Positions 42,945-55,705 are shown, counted from the stretch's first letter. The stretch: DNA of 64,000 nt from Imbricaverruca yamaguchii (GCA_034440575.1 JAOTOL010000858.1:1-64000), one strand, 5' to 3'. The notes: a model not told the origin generated them from the sequence alone. A program made the numbers and translations.

Positions 42945-43205
42945 TCCGCGAGGGCGAGCAGCGCTGTGCTCCGTGGCGGACCGCAACGCTGTGTTCCGTG
43001 GCGGACCGCAGCGCTGTGCTCCGAGGGTGGCGGCAGTGCTGTGTTCCGTGGCGGACCGCAGCGCTGTGCTCCGAGGGTGACGGCAGCGCTGTGCTCCGTG
43101 GCGGACAGCAGCGCTGTGCTCCGTGGCGGACCGCAGCGCTGTGTTCCGTGGCGGACAGCAGCGCTGTGGTCCGTGGGTGACGGCAGCGCTGTGTTCCGTG
43201 GCGGA
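42945..43205. repeat. Minisatellite, 25-bp unit, about 10 copies
   Basis: The unit is gcgctgtgttccgtggcgga plus ccgca. Frames stay open on both strands because of composition. Confidence 0.88.
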
Positions 43206-46191
43206 CGGTCGAGGTGTCCGCCCGCCGGCAGATGGCCGGCAGGGAGGTCAGGATACGCCCGTACGGAGCAGCCGGAACGCGGCGCCGCGATGCTTGCCAA
43301 GGAGGGCAACAAAGCGGCGGATGACACAACGTGTTCGCCGTATTCAAACGCCGAGGCCGCTGCTGATGACGCTGCGTCGGCGGCCAGCCAGCCACGGAGC
43401 GGAATTGTGTGGGGCGAACCAGGATTTGTGACCGGACCGCTTCTTAAACGATTATACAGCACAAACTGGTCCGGCTCTGTACACCGACCTCCCGCAACCG
43501 ACATCTGAAATGACGGCCAGCGCGAAGCCCGCGGAACAAGGTGAACGTTCAGCAAGGTTAAGGCAGCACAAGAAATCGCCAGGAACACTCCGCAGGGGAC
43601 CAATACCAATGGCGAGCGGGGTAAAACGATGCAAGACAGAAATGATTCGGGCAGGGTAAGGGCAAAACAAAACACAAATTAAACACTCACGCCAATTAAA
43701 AACCTGCCCCACCCGAAGTACCAGACGGTTATGGAGACGCTGGTCCTCCTGTCGGGTTATTTATTATGTCTACTGAAGAACTTCAGACGAGCGGCCTTCA
43801 CGCATGTCATAGACAAAAAGTGTACACGGCTTCCACGCAATCCAGTGTTTCAGGTTTTAGGGACCTTTTAAGACAGGCTTTCTTTAAAGGTCTCCTTGTA
43901 AACTGCCAATATTTTGATCTCGTGACATGACCTTAGGCCACGCTTGGATGTGAGGTTGAAAGGACGGTCACTTCACCATTCTCGAAGATGAATATTGTTT
44001 GGAAAGTAATTCCATAGAAATGTCAAATCAGGTCAAAGCAGGTCAGATCACGATGCCAGATGATCTTAGGTAATTGGGTGGCCATCCAATGTCATGTAGC
44101 ACAATTTAGGCGGTGCTGAAACAGAGTTCATATACGACCTCACGAGGAGCAGCAACAAAATGTATGCTTTGTGTTGTGCATACATGATATTTCAGCTGAT
44201 CTATTATCATTGGCCTGTGGCATATTTTAAACCAAAATGCTCTTACGTTCTTATCTCACTTCTACACGAATAAACTAGCCAATAATATGTTTATCCACTC
44301 AATATGTGAGAAACATTGAAATTAGACTGACCTCAGGTCAGTGACCATGACATGAAGTAAATTTTCGAAATAGCAAGGTTCTTCGTCCTGATGAAAAGCA
44401 TGATCTGAGTTTGATATTGACATGTTGCAACTATTCTGAATGTCGGTATTTTAAGGCATTCTAACATGTCTCAGTTGACCCACTAAGGTGCATAACCTTT
44501 AATGACTCACGTGGAATTTATACGAGATTTGCAAAAACATGTCTAGAAGAGGGCACTGAAGCTTTCGTGCATGCGCCTCTACTCGTTCCTACACGAAACT
44601 CCACTCAAAACGTATTCACAAATTCGTGCATAGCGAAGGGCGTAAAGTCGCAGTCAAACTCGCAATGTGATTTGACCAAATAATACTGCCGGAGGCTATA
44701 ACTCCGAAACCTTTGGTTCGACCAAGCTGAAACTAGTTTAGGCGTGTGCAAATGCTAACTATCTAGCGAACAAATTCGTCCCCATACAAAATTTGAGGGT
44801 GCAAAATTGACAAAATATTTTGTTTGGTAGAATGCCCCACCTGTCCAGTCATTAATCTAGCGGTTGGGGAGTGGTGTGCTTGGCCCCATAGTGAATTGTT
44901 CAGACATCTCAAAGACGAATAAAAGCAACACCATGAAATGTTGGCTTTTCTCACACCATCTCTGCACATTATGCTTGAAGAAAATGTGTGATGTCAGCTT
45001 ACATCAATCGGAAATAACGCCAAAGAGCGGTTATCTCCAATGGACTTTGATCTAATTTGACCAGACTTGTTAAAAAATCAGTTTTTACAGCGAGTGAAAT
45101 ATATTCTACATTTTCTACAAATTCTACATAACTGCCACCTCAAAATTTTCGTTCAGGTGGTATGTCGAGGTAACGTGAATGCCGAAAATCACTTTCCTGA
45201 ACAATAACATTTCTCAAGATATCTTTGAATAAAAGAAACACGCCGTTCTGTTAAAAAACGGAATATTTATGATATACACTAGTCCGAAGAATATGTCTAT
45301 TAAATTTACAGACATATCTTTAAAGATTACTGGCGTATGATCTTTCAAATTCCTAGGGGGAGCTTTAGTTTTGTGGTCGCACTAATAATGGTAACTAATT
45401 GGCGTCAAAATAATTGAAATCTGCCCAGTGGTTTGACATACAAGGTTCCCATTATTTTGACCTCATTTCACCTTCACTTGTAACCTTGGAGTTAATATTC
45501 TGGAATGGTTCTTTTCATGAGGTATACTTCAGGCAAATGCTTTACCTTGACAGAATATGAACAATGTATTATTGCACGCCATATCACTAGTATGAGAAGA
45601 AAAAGCACAAGGCTTTGGCACTTAGCCTTGACTTTTGACCTACTTTTTCACCAGACATACAAAACGTAGCTTGTTCTGAAGTCGCGCGATTCTATATATT
45701 GCTGTTCATACCACTTAAAGTTCCAGAGATAACCATGGAACGTTTTTACCCCCCCCCCATGTCAATAAGCACGGCCAATGCCCGGTTAACTTCACACGCC
45801 TCAACACAAACATATGTTGATGCTAAGCCAGGTAACGGAGGGGTGACGTCATAAGAAGAGGCCTCCACAGCTGCATGCATAGGCGATGCACCTTTTAAAA
45901 AGTGGAGGGAGGCGGGCTGACCACGCAACCAGAATCCATAAAAGACGCCCACTACCTGTACTACACCAAACGCTTTGTTGCAGACTGTACGAGCTCCATC
46001 GTGACATGTGCCAACGCCTCATTTCGTCTAATTGTGATGGAACTCGCACAGTGGACAGACGGAAGGACGATATCAGTTCATTTCACCCCGCAGATTAGAT
46101 AAATGTCTAGACTTAGTTTGCCAGCACCGACGACAAGCAGATTAAGCGTCTATCTCGTGTGGACGTTTTTGTGGGTTGCTTCTCCTCCCCT
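43206..46191. other. No gene recognised over 3 kb
   Basis: GC-rich until about 43500, then AT-rich. Only short frames. No tandem repeats. A C run at 45751-45758. Confidence 0.45.
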
Positions 46192-46231
46192 CCCCATACC
46201 CCAGCTGCTAAATAGCAGCTGGGGTATGGGG
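46192..46231. other. Perfect 19-bp inverted repeat, 2-bp spacer
   Basis: Arms ccccataccccagctgcta (46192-46210) and its exact reverse complement (46213-46231) are separated by AA. Such a palindrome can extrude a cruciform or form a strong RNA hairpin. Confidence 0.85.
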
Positions 46232-46769
46232 GGCAGCAACGAGTATGCGACATAACGACGGCTCGACAATGGTGTACAAAAGATGAATAAGAAATGTAGT
46301 GTCAAGTATGGACCAGCTCGACGAGGATGTCGGGTGAAACTCATGTGGATGACACGGACTCGGACAATGGAAATGCCGCACACCGTCCGAGATCCGACCG
46401 TGTGTCCTGTTGTTTTTGGTTTCGCTTCAGTACTAATGCATCAGGAGTTCTTTCTAGCACAAAACTCCAGAATTCATAATATTGTACGGCATGCTATGCA
46501 ATTGGCGAACTAACACTCCACGCTCCAAACCAGCAAATATATTATATGTCTGTCAGTGATGGTAGTCGAACCCACAGCTGCATAGCATGTCATCACTTGC
46601 ATATCAGTGTGAACATTGGAGGTTATTATACACTCTCCACCAAACCTCCAGTCATCTGGTGAGAAGCTTATGAACCAAAGGCTTTATATTTTACCCATCG
46701 GTGGATTATGTTACAAGTGATCCAACCAACCGAATTCGCTTGCGATGCAAATGCGCAGTCAGCGGATTT
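46232..46769. other. Nothing recognised
   Basis: Mixed AT-leaning sequence without repeats or coding signal. Confidence 0.45.
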
Positions 46770-46985
46770 TTCAGGTTTTGATACATTTGAGCATATGAGC
46801 ATTGCTGGTTATGATAGATTAGAGGCTACGTTGTAGTGGAGGTTATGAACATCGGAGGCTATGGCGCATTGGATGCTACATTGTAGGATTTTTGCAACAT
46901 TGTAGGTTTTGATACATCGGAGGTATTGATACACTGGAGGTTATGATGCATTGAAGGTTATGACCATTGGAGGTTATGATACACC
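46770..46985. repeat. Degenerate 17-18-bp repeat
   Basis: Many imperfect copies of ggaggttatgatacatt, an old decayed simple array. Confidence 0.65.
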
Positions 46986-47284
46986 GCCGCTCATTACACC
47001 ACACAAATCAATGCTACCGACTGCATGTCATTCGATTGCAAAATCTCTTTTCCACAATAAACACCAACAATGAATTATCAAAGCGTCCAACCTGGGGCTC
47101 GGCCATGTAGGCTGGAGGTGAAAACAAAGATGACGCGCGTAAGTTATGCCACGTTAGCAGTATTAAGTGTGGCAAAGAAAAGGATTCGTGTTGAATCAAA
47201 TGGTTTGTGGTGGAATTACATTGTAGATCAACAGTATAGACCGGCCCATTCGAACCGCACATAACTAACCGAAGGATCGCCTCG

Positions 47285-47360
47285 ATCGGGCGGGACCTGC
47301 ACGGGCGGGGCCTGTACGGGCCGGACCTGCACGGGCGGGACCTGCACGGGCGGGTGGAGC
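47285..47360. repeat. 15-16-bp GC repeat, about 5 copies
   Basis: Units of cgggcgggacctgca with single-base variants. Confidence 0.75.
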
Positions 47361-48519
47361 GGCACCTCCCGGAGCGGGCGTTCTCGGCCGGCCGGGCCCG
47401 TCGGCGGCCTCGAGCCATCCGGTGAGTCACCGCGCCTCCCCCGCCGCCAGCCAGGCCGACGTCCAGCGCTGGCCAACAGTGGCGCCCTCCCACCGCCGAC
47501 ACGTGCAGACCGCCGCCACGGCCGCGGCGGCGGCCGAGCGCGGGGCAGGCGCCGCAGACACCGCTAAAAACTGCCACCGCTGGCCGTCGTCAGCGTGCTT
47601 CATCCCCTCGGAACAGGGACGGGGTGTCGGCGCCGGGTCGGTGTAGAGGGTGTGGCGGTGGTGGCGGTGGTGGTGGGGCGGGGAGGGGGTGAGACGACCC
47701 GGCGCCAGCCTGACGCCAGTCACGAGATCAATACGTGCCGCGCGTCAGTGCACGAGCCGGCAGACACGGGCCGGCCCGCCCGACAACTGGGCGGGCCGGC
47801 CACGGCGCCGGCCGTCGACTGTTTCGATACGGCCCGGTTGGCGAGCCCCCGACCGGCCCCGCCTGGTGGTTGGGTCGTCGGTCGCGCGCCGCCGCCCTCT
47901 GGCGGCGACAATCGATGCCGGTCTCGTGACGCCCGCGCCACCAAGGTCGGCACCGGGCCAAACACGGCCAGAGCATTCCGTGCTCTTCATGCCGATGGTG
48001 CGACAACACGTCACTTGGTTGGAAAATCACGAGCGGACACAGAGGGGAGATGAGGGCAACGATCGCCATGCACTGTACCAGAAGAAGTAAAGCTCAAAAT
48101 TCCTCTCTGTGGCCTCTTTGAAAGTAACAATCCTGGTACATCACCAAAACGTGATGCAAAATTGGGCCGTGTTGGCGTTAACATGGCGTGACCTGTAATC
48201 GAATATCGAGCGATACGAGTGGAACGGACGCATTCAAAATAGATTCGACCGCAGCACCAATCATTTTGGGACGGACAGAGCCCGGGTGGCGTTATCACGC
48301 CGAGTAAAGAGCTGATAACGATGTGCGGCGGTGACGGCTGACTTTGTGGTGTGCGCTGAGAAAGCTCCGAGCGCACACCCGGCCCACGGGCTGGTGGGCG
48401 GCAGCCCCACGTGTGACGGGTGGGACACGTCGGCCATCGGTGGTGTGACGCGGAGCACCACCACCAGGGCGCCAGCAGTTCAGCACACCCTCCTTAGAAA
48501 CACATAGACAAACTTCAGT
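47361..48519. other. CpG-rich segment without a supported gene
   Basis: 47361-48000 is very GC-rich with overlapping open frames on both strands, as expected from composition. A ggtggcggtggtggtggggc run lies near 47655-47680. It could be a promoter or 5' exon region; no motif decides. Confidence 0.35.
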
Positions 48520-48677
48520 CCTTTTGCGACCCATTCTACTGCTGTATCATTTAGCATCGCCAATCTCTCACGCAAGACCGGTCGCGGATGGACTCGGTAA
48601 CCCCGACAGCCGTGGGATTCGAACCCACGATCCTACAATGAAAAGTCCAACGCCCTGTCAGCTGAACTACCGCGGCC
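48520..48677 (-). mobile_element. tRNA-derived SINE, near full length
   Basis: On the minus strand: A box GTAGTTCAGCTGACAGG, B box GGTTCGAATCCCAC, the junction ACCGAGTCCATCCGCGACC, the central domain GCGTGAGAGATTGGCGATGC and the tail. The tail hairpin is partly decayed. Confidence 0.85.
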
Positions 48678-49549
48678 TCAGCAGCACCCAGCACCCCTGC
48701 AGGGTGTCAGGGTCGGTCAGCAGCATCGCTTCAGGGCAGCCCAATTACTGGTCCCGGAACCCACCACCACCCGCCTAATCACGTGTCCCACATAAACACG
48801 CAGCAGTGACACACGGCGACGCGGCCAGACTCGGCTGCGCCAGGCGCAGTTCTCGTCATCGACACGGGCGCCAGCCGGGGCTCACACCCCGACCTGTCAG
48901 CCGGTGACGACAGCGCGTGTCGGCCGGCCGCGACCGCCGCGTCGCCGGCGTCACATCGCGCGCCGGTGTGCAGACACGCCAGGTCAACGCCAGGTCAACG
49001 CTCCACACGCTCCGTCCGGCCGTGCTCAACACGGCCGCGTGGGCACGCGCTTCGTCGGGCGGCGCCGACGCGGCCCAATCCCCTTTCACCGCGCCGGCGG
49101 CCGGCCGACGCACGTAGCGAACGAGCGCACGATCGACAGACGTGGGTGACAGACGCGCCGGTCAGCACGTGCCGACCGACGCAGAGGCTCGGCGACGCAT
49201 CCAGTCACCGAGCCGCCAGCGGCGTATCGGACATATCAGGCGGCCGCCAGCCGAAACGACAGACGAGGTCTGGTGATGCCAACCCACCGCCGACCATTCA
49301 CAACAGCGCCATCTGGTGATGTCAACTAAGCGCCGCGCGTCCACGACGAACCAGTCTGCTGAGGCCGACCCAACGACGTCCTTCCACGGCGAACCCGTCT
49401 GTCGATGCTAATCCGGCGTCGTGTGTTCACGACGGACCCATCTAGTGATGGCAGGGGAGGTCTTGGATGGTTATACAACATATCTTCCACTACGTTACCG
49501 ACGTACGTACTATTAGCGTGGAAACACTTCGGTACTCAAACCAATATAT
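48678..49549. other. GC-rich, no gene recognised
   Basis: Weak repeats of roughly 50 bp (gatg..aacc..cgacga) at 49260-49450. Nothing coding. Confidence 0.4.
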
Positions 49550-49595
49550 ATGCATACATGTATACATATACATATATATATATACTATATATATT

Positions 49596-50348
49596 ACGGT
49601 GTTTCATTACGTGTGGGGAAATTTCCAACGCCACTTTTGTGGCGTTTGATCGGGAAACTCTACATGTAAAACCTAATTTGAATTCAAAAATATTTAGGGG
49701 TCCCGGAAGTGTGTCAAAGATCATATGTAACGGACAGGCACCTTGTTCGAATCTCGGCGTCAACACTTCACAAGACTGTTTTCGCACTATAAATTAGTGA
49801 ATGTTTGGAACATTTGAGAAGTCAGATAGACAAATAATCGAGATAACTGTTCTTTAAGACATAAAACTGGTAACCAGCAAGTTGGCTGCCTTGATTGCAA
49901 GCACGAAACTATAATGAGGTCCAAGCAGCTCGAGTCGGATGGGGAGCTTGTGTTTACCGCTATGCTGGATGGAGAGCTGTCGAAGCTATCAGACATCTCC
50001 CATCATGATACTTTGAAGATGATCACGATTGAGGACCGTGCGTTCCTCGTCGACCACGGGGGAGAACAAAAGATGGTGATGGGCAAGGTGGTCGAGGACC
50101 TGTCGAATAAATCGGAGCTGATGGTAAAGCGAGCTGAACAAGAGACGGAACGGATGGAGATGGGAAAGTAACGATGGCGGAAAGCGTCGGCGACTGCGGT
50201 TGCTTAGATGGGTGGCTGTTCCACGTCATCATCGGAGGCGTCTCCGCAACGGCCGAGTACCTCTGGCAACGTGGTCGCGTGACAAACCACTTAAGGGAAG
50301 GAATATGCATACTGGTTTGAAAATTACTAATATGCTTGGCATGCATTA
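49596..50348. other. Possible small frame at 49914-50171, not assigned
   Basis: An ATG at 49914 opens 85 codons of acidic and basic residues (SELMVKRAEQETERMEMGK at the end). It could be an eroded upstream part of the transposon-like gene at 50693, interrupted by the SINE at 50361, but I see no family motif. An AT-rich microsatellite-like tract precedes at about 49545-49595. Confidence 0.3.
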
Positions 50349-50553
50349 CAGATTGTGGCTGGGGCGGGAATGGCTGAGTGGTTAAGATGTCGGGCTATGG
50401 GTACCAAAGGTCCCGGGTTCGACACTAGCGCCGCTCAGGACATTTCCCAATCCCGCGGCCCACCGGCGAAACAGTGTGGGCGGCGCCATTAGCCGGAAAT
50501 GTGCGTACGGTGCGTCGAGAACCACCCAATAAACAAACAAGCAGATTAGGGCT
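50349..50553 (+). mobile_element. SINE of a second family (L-type)
   Basis: The element is 50361-50541, with flanks cagattgtggct and cagattagggct (10 of 12). The head ATGGCTGAGTGGTTAAGATG plus GGGTTCGACAC is tRNA-like with a leucine/serine-style D arm. The body (CGGCCCACCGGCGAAACAGT, GGCGCCATTAGCC) and the tail (CACCCAATAAACAAACAA) differ from the main SINE family and match 55071-55259. Confidence 0.85.
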
Positions 50554-50692
50554 ATGCTGAATGAAGGTCGCAATAATTCCATATTTTATGAAAATACATT
50601 ATATTTAGGCTGCATATGACGTGGAACCTACTTGCATGACTGAATTAGTCAAAGGGGTGGAAGCCGTTCACGCAGTCCTTGTTTTGCACTGA

Positions 50693-51610
50693 TATAAGCT
50701 CATGCCGACCATCGACGTTAAGCCGGGACGAGTCAACCGCCACGCATTCGTCGGTCCAAGCCTTCCGCCATCATATAAAAAGCTACTGGTAATGTCCGCC
50801 CTCCTCACCGGCACCGGCGCCGGCGAGGCCATGACGAACAAGGCGGCAGAGGTACTCGTGGAATGGGGCTGGAGAAGCGGGTTGCTGCGTTCTCCTTTGA
50901 CACGACTTGCCTCGAACGCTGGGGTCCAGTCTGGGTATTGCATTTTGTTGGATGAAAAGTACGGCCGGCATCCACTTCAACTGGCTTGACGTCACCACAG
51001 CCTGAAGCTCGTGCTGGCCTCCGCATTCAAAGCCGCCAGAGGAACGTCGTCAGGGTCCGAGATAGGTCTGTTCGAGTGGTTCCGAAACAAATGGCTGCAC
51101 ATGGCCCCTGCACAAGCGGAGATGTTCTACGATCCACGTCTGGACCAACTAAAGGAGTGGGGCGTCACAACGGCGGAAGTGCTGAAGAAGGCGGGAGGAG
51201 CGCGGGACGATTGCCGACAGTTCGCTCAATTGGCGCTGACGGTGGCCACTGGCCAAGACGGACGGCCACCGCCTCGTCGCATTTCGGCGACGAGGCGCGT
51301 TATACCACATACATTAGACGGCAAAAGCACAATGCGCGATCCCCGCCTGGGCGAACGACTCCTACCAGCGAGACCGGGCGGTGGCTCAGAATAACTAAAT
51401 GTGGCGTACCTCAGCCCCTTCAAAATGCCAGGCTCCCACTGGGGTTTCCGGCCATCGATATCGTCGGATATCAAAAGGCAACACCAGAAGATATCGCAAA
51501 TACAGGAACAGTACTGCAGCAGTGAACGGTTCAATATAATTGTCGCCACCAACAATGAAGAAGCTCGCGAAGTGACGTTTGTTTGTTTATATTGGCAGCG
51601 GCCATAACAT
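50693..51610 (+). pseudogene. Decayed transposon protein with CRHH-type signature
   Basis: One frame reads from 50702 to 51394 apart from a TGA at 50987-50989. Around it: SGYCILLDEKYGRHPLQLA, stop, RHHSLKLVLASAFKAA, then GTSSGSEIGLFEWFRNKW. The stop replaces a Cys codon expected in an LACRHH motif. A VAAFSFDTT block is found in another frame near 50880-50906, and FRRRGALYH near 51280-51305, showing several frameshifts. I recall this FDTTxSNTG, CRHH, SSGPE pattern from many uncharacterised, repeat-borne invertebrate proteins, but cannot name the transposon class. It is certainly non-functional as read. Confidence 0.6.
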
Positions 51611-51738
51611 AGTTTGTCACAAAGTATTGACTAAGCGAAGGCTAGTCGAGACAACTTCACGTACACTACATTTCCAAACAAGTTCCGGTCGAGATGTAAA
51701 TTAGAACGTAATGGTCTTACTACATATTAGACAGGGTG

Positions 51739-52175
51739 TTAATGAGGAGCATACACTACGTACAACTTTATTTCTGAGAGAAAGCGAAAGAGTTGTCCCG
51801 TTTGAATAAACGGCGACTCGTCCCCAGTAAGTCCCCTAATGAGACTGAAGTGCGTCCAAAATGTCGTCTTCGCTCCTGGGCAAGTCTGGGACACGCAACC
51901 AAGACATGCTGAACTGATAGTGGAGCATGACACCTTGGGCACAGTGGCCCTTGGTCGCCACTCAAGAGGTACCTGTGGGTGTTGCATGTGTGACCTATTC
52001 GCAGCCGGCATAGTGCCACCTCGTGGCGTCTAGTTATATGTGATGACGATGACCAATCACCAATACGGCGCCAAGTGACGTCAGGCTTTGTGGAAATGGT
52101 GTGGACGCTTTTCGCCGCTTTCATATTGGTGGGGCTGCGAGCCAGAAAATTGTAAAACCTTGGCATTAGACACAC
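51739..52175 (-). pseudogene. LINE ORF2 C-terminal fragment
   Basis: The minus frame reads RRHEVALCRLRIGHTCNTH, RYLLSG, then a CPRCHAPLSVQHVLVACPR finger-like motif and RRRHFG. This is the domain after reverse transcriptase/RNase H in Jockey/I-type non-LTR elements. A one-base frameshift near 51823 moves the ending to another frame (DESPFIQTGQLFRFLSEIKL, stop at 51739). The reverse transcriptase itself is absent, so this is a 5'-truncated dead copy. Confidence 0.8.
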
Positions 52176-53719
52176 CCGAGGCCAGCATTGAGCAAGATCT
52201 TGTCCCGCCCAGTTCAGCTTGCCAACTTCATTCTCATGCCGTGCACAGAGCTTAAGAGCTTAAGAACCAGGTTTGAATCATTGGTGGCATAGGACGCAGT
52301 GGGCGTGTTGCTTTCTTTCGGTCCAACTGCAAACACCAATCGACATCAGATCATAAGGCACGACATGGCCACAGATGTGACTTGCACCCTCCGTGTGCCT
52401 GTCATCATAAGCACGCAGACAGCCATCCAATGATTGTACTCTTCACAGGAACGCGCCTACCAGCGAACAAATACACATTCTATCGACAGATTCCCGAGCG
52501 GCACGAGCCCTTTGTTCTCATTGCAATAGATGGCAGCACTGGAAGCATGTTATAGGTGGCGCCACAAATCAGGGCAGACTTGCCGCAAGTCGCCGTTTCA
52601 CTAGTGAACGCAGCATTGCTTGATCGAAATATGCCCAACCGCAAGAGGAGATATTGGACGGAGAGCTGGGGCGCTTACATCCACTGTTTTGTTCTGGAAA
52701 TTAACGTTATGCCTGTGCGCGTTCTAGGACAATATTCGACTTTAAATCAGTCTGCTAACTCTGCCACGACGATGAGGACGCTGGTTCCCCACGACAGCAT
52801 AATTTTGCACACATACTGTCGCATTTTGTATTTTGGAAGACATATTTGCTCCTCATGCGGCGGAAATTCAGGAAGGCTGTTTATTGGTTATTGGCACCCC
52901 GGAAGTGATTACACTGTGAGGTCTACGAGTGGACAAAAACAATTACCATCATTCCCACACAGCGATTATTTTTGGCTCGCGCTGAAAACTCCGGAAATAT
53001 ATCATAATTTTATCGCGAAATAATTGGCTAAAAACTGTCACTTGGATCACAAATTGAATGTAATCAATCAAATTCCGGGGGTTCCCAGGATTCACTCGAA
53101 ACTATGATTTTTAAGCACCAGCACCTTCTCAGTGTTCACCAAAATATCATCAATGATGGGCGAGTGCGAGCTCACGACTGCTGGAATCGCTGCCACCCGA
53201 GGGCGGGTCAGGATTGGAGGTGGCAAGCATAAGCACCGAAAACGCGGTTAGAGCCACGAAACCCAGTGGGCCTTTTGGCCGGTCTCTGGGATATGCACTG
53301 GGTTTTTTACTTGTCTTTTGCAAGCTCAAAGTAAACTGAGAACAGAGCACTACATAACGCTACAGAACAGAACACAACAGAACACTATTGGCAGTTGTTA
53401 TATCAGGTAATTACAATCATGCTACACGTGAATTGTAATTATGCACGGAATTTCATGGCTTGCGTAAAATATTAACAGAATCCAATTTCGGACATTTCCA
53501 ATTATTGTTCAAATCGTGATCCAAAATGTGTCTCAACAATATACCACTATTTGTACATATTCTGCCCTCTGTGTCTGCCTCTGGTAACATTGTAAACGTT
53601 TTGCATGTGTATTTCATGCGACAAGTAGAACGCAGTTTCCAGCGAGCAAATCCGCCCAGAAGTTTTCGAGATTTTAGGGGAGGGGTTGGAATCTGCCTCT
53701 TCCAGTGCCCGCTCGGCTC
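52176..53719. other. No gene recognised
   Basis: A plus frame of 155 codons (52556-53023, starting with GTG) has a CSSCGG motif but no recognisable family and ordinary non-coding surroundings. The rest is featureless. Confidence 0.4.
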
Positions 53720-53802
53720 AGGGGCTCTCAAGTTAGTTAGTTATTTGGGCTTAGGGGCGCTTCGACTGCTTCGGTCATACAGCGCCCAAGGGGCTCTCAA
53801 GT
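53720..53802 (-). mobile_element. Tail-only retroposon with 14-bp target duplication
   Basis: The insert is 53734-53788 (55 bp), between perfect copies of aggggctctcaagt at 53720-53733 and 53789-53802. On the minus strand GGGCGC pairs with GCGCCC and GAC with GTC; it ends CCTAAGCCCAAATAAC plus an AACT-rich tail. Confidence 0.87.
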
Positions 53803-54197
53803 GTGGGCGCTAAATGAACTCATACACGCATGACATGATCATATCATATGAACTCATACGCGCATGATTATGAGGTTCCACCAGGAAGATCGGAGATCCA
53901 GATATTATATGTGTCTAGAATCCAGGAAATGGACCTGAGGAAATTTAAAACACATGCTTAAGCTCGTGGAAAGCTTTCTAACGTCGTTTCGCTTGTTTTC
54001 GTAGATCCATCCGAACCGGAGATAGTGGGGGTTCCCCCCGCGCATACGAAGGTGGCTGATAGTTGAAATAATTTTCAGCTCTATTGATAGCTGCGCTGCC
54101 CTGATCAGCCATCTTGGCTAAGCCTATCGCGATGGACAAAAATGTCGACAAGGATGCAACGGCTGCCAGACTATCTAGAACTCCGGGCCACGCCCTA
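53803..54197. other. Nothing recognised
   Basis: Contains a small direct repeat, catatgaactcatacRcgcatga, around 53815-53870. No gene. Confidence 0.4.
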
Positions 54198-54391
54198 GAG
54201 TAAGAGGGGACGAGTAGTCTCGGGGCAAGTTGCCCATCTCACAATCTAAAGATTGTGGGTTCGAGTCTCACCTGTCGCTACTCTTCGCCCGCGACCAATC
54301 GGCGTGAGAGATTGGCGACGCTACACGACTCGATGGTCGACGCGTCGTAAAAACTAATAAGCAACCGACCAACCAACCCTTGAGTAAGAGG
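54198..54391 (+). mobile_element. tRNA-derived SINE with target duplication
   Basis: The element is 54208-54381 (174 bp), flanked by gagtaagagg at 54198-54207 and 54382-54391. The head has a B box GGTTCGAGTCTCACC. It continues TGTCGCTACTCTTCGCCCGC, then the central domain CCAATCGGCGTGAGAGATTG and the tail hairpin CGACGC..GCGTCG. It ends in ATAAGCAACC and AACC repeats. Confidence 0.88.
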
Positions 54392-55062
54392 AGGGGGAGT
54401 ATCGCCCGGCCCTGTCAAGCCGGCGTAACAAAGCCGTACTTTGGCCCCAGGTCAGAGCAGTCACGTCAATACAAGTTCTGCGCGCACTTGCCATGGCGTG
54501 CCACTGCCACCCACACGGCATCCGGGCTGCTGTTCGAACCATGCTGTCATTGTCTGTTTCACAGAACGTTCTGCTGCCGGAAGGCGACGCTAAAATCGAG
54601 TCCATAATGTCTCATTCACCCACTGTGCAAAAATTCAACTGAACAGCAATAGGCTAATGCTGACGCATGTAATAAGATGACAGAACTTAAGCTCAGGAGC
54701 TGCGACGAAATGCAGACAAATGCCGCAGGCCCTTCGCCTGGTCTCTTGTGGAAACACTTGTCTGAGTTTGAGTGAGGCATTAAGGTGTTATAAAAACCTG
54801 TTGAAAAGAACTTGAAGGAATAGGATTACTGTTTCACGACAAAAACAACTAAATGGAGCAATTAGAGTATAACATAACGTTGACCACAAAGTTTATCCGG
54901 TCATATTATAGTACGTCATCAAAGAGACCGCACGATCATAGCCCACGCCACAGATGGAGAGAAACTCTGGATGGAAGGATGAAGGGCGGGAGAGAAACTT
55001 TGTATTCTGTGTGGTGCGCTGCGTGATTTGCTATCAAATCGAGTACGTTTTAACTCGTCTTT
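54392..55062. other. Nothing recognised
   Basis: No repeats or coding evidence. Confidence 0.45.
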
Positions 55063-55267
55063 ACGAGAAACGGAGGGGGCGGGGATGGCAGAGTAGTTAA
55101 GGTGTCGAGCTCTGGGTATCAAAGGTACCGGGTTCAACACTCCAACCGCTAGGGAAGTTTCCCAATCACGCGGCCCACCGACGAAACAGTGTGGGTGGTG
55201 CCATTAGCCATGAATGTGCGTCAAGTGCGTCGGGAATCACCCAATAAAGAAACAAACAAACGAGAAA
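55063..55267 (+). mobile_element. SINE of the second family (L-type), copy 2
   Basis: The element is 55071-55259, flanked by acgagaaa at 55063-55070 and 55260-55267. The head ATGGCAGAGTAGTTAAGGTG and the body CGGCCCACCGACGAAACAGT match the copy at 50361-50541. It ends CACCCAATAAAGAAACAAAC. Confidence 0.83.
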
Positions 55268-55523
55268 TGTTGGTATGCAATGTAATTTAAGTCAGTTTCT
55301 TCTGAAAAAAAAATCCTTGATTTGCAAATTTTTTAAACTGACTGTCAGGCCACCATAAAGTCCCATTCGTTGAGGACTTCCCGATAATGCACGGTTCGCT
55401 TTCGTGCACCGCTTAGTTTGGAAGTGAGAGGGGATCTTTAATAACAACCCGGAGACGGGTGTGAGGATCCCACTGGAGAGACTACGATAGTCATAACAAC
55501 CTGTACAATTTTCTAGCACCTCC

Positions 55524-55575
55524 GTTAGTTAGTTATTGGAGGTTTAGGGCGCTTCGACCGGAATTGATCATTCAC
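55524..55575 (-). mobile_element. SINE-tail fragment
   Basis: gttagttagttattggaggt followed by ttagggcgcttcgaccg is the outer part of the tail on the minus strand. The basal stem's other arm is missing. No clear target duplication. Confidence 0.55.
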
Positions 55576-55705
55576 CCCCATAGCATAAACCTTCGTTCGA
55601 CCAAGCGAAGTAACCTGAGGTTGCATGCTGTATATGGACTATTTATAATTTGTACACACATTCAATTTTGACTGTATTGTATGGTTTGTTCATTTAAAAA
55701 AAAAA

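Noticed and set aside
52556..53023. 155-codon plus-strand frame
   Set aside because: No ATG at its start, no known domain, and surrounding sequence shows no splice or regulatory context.
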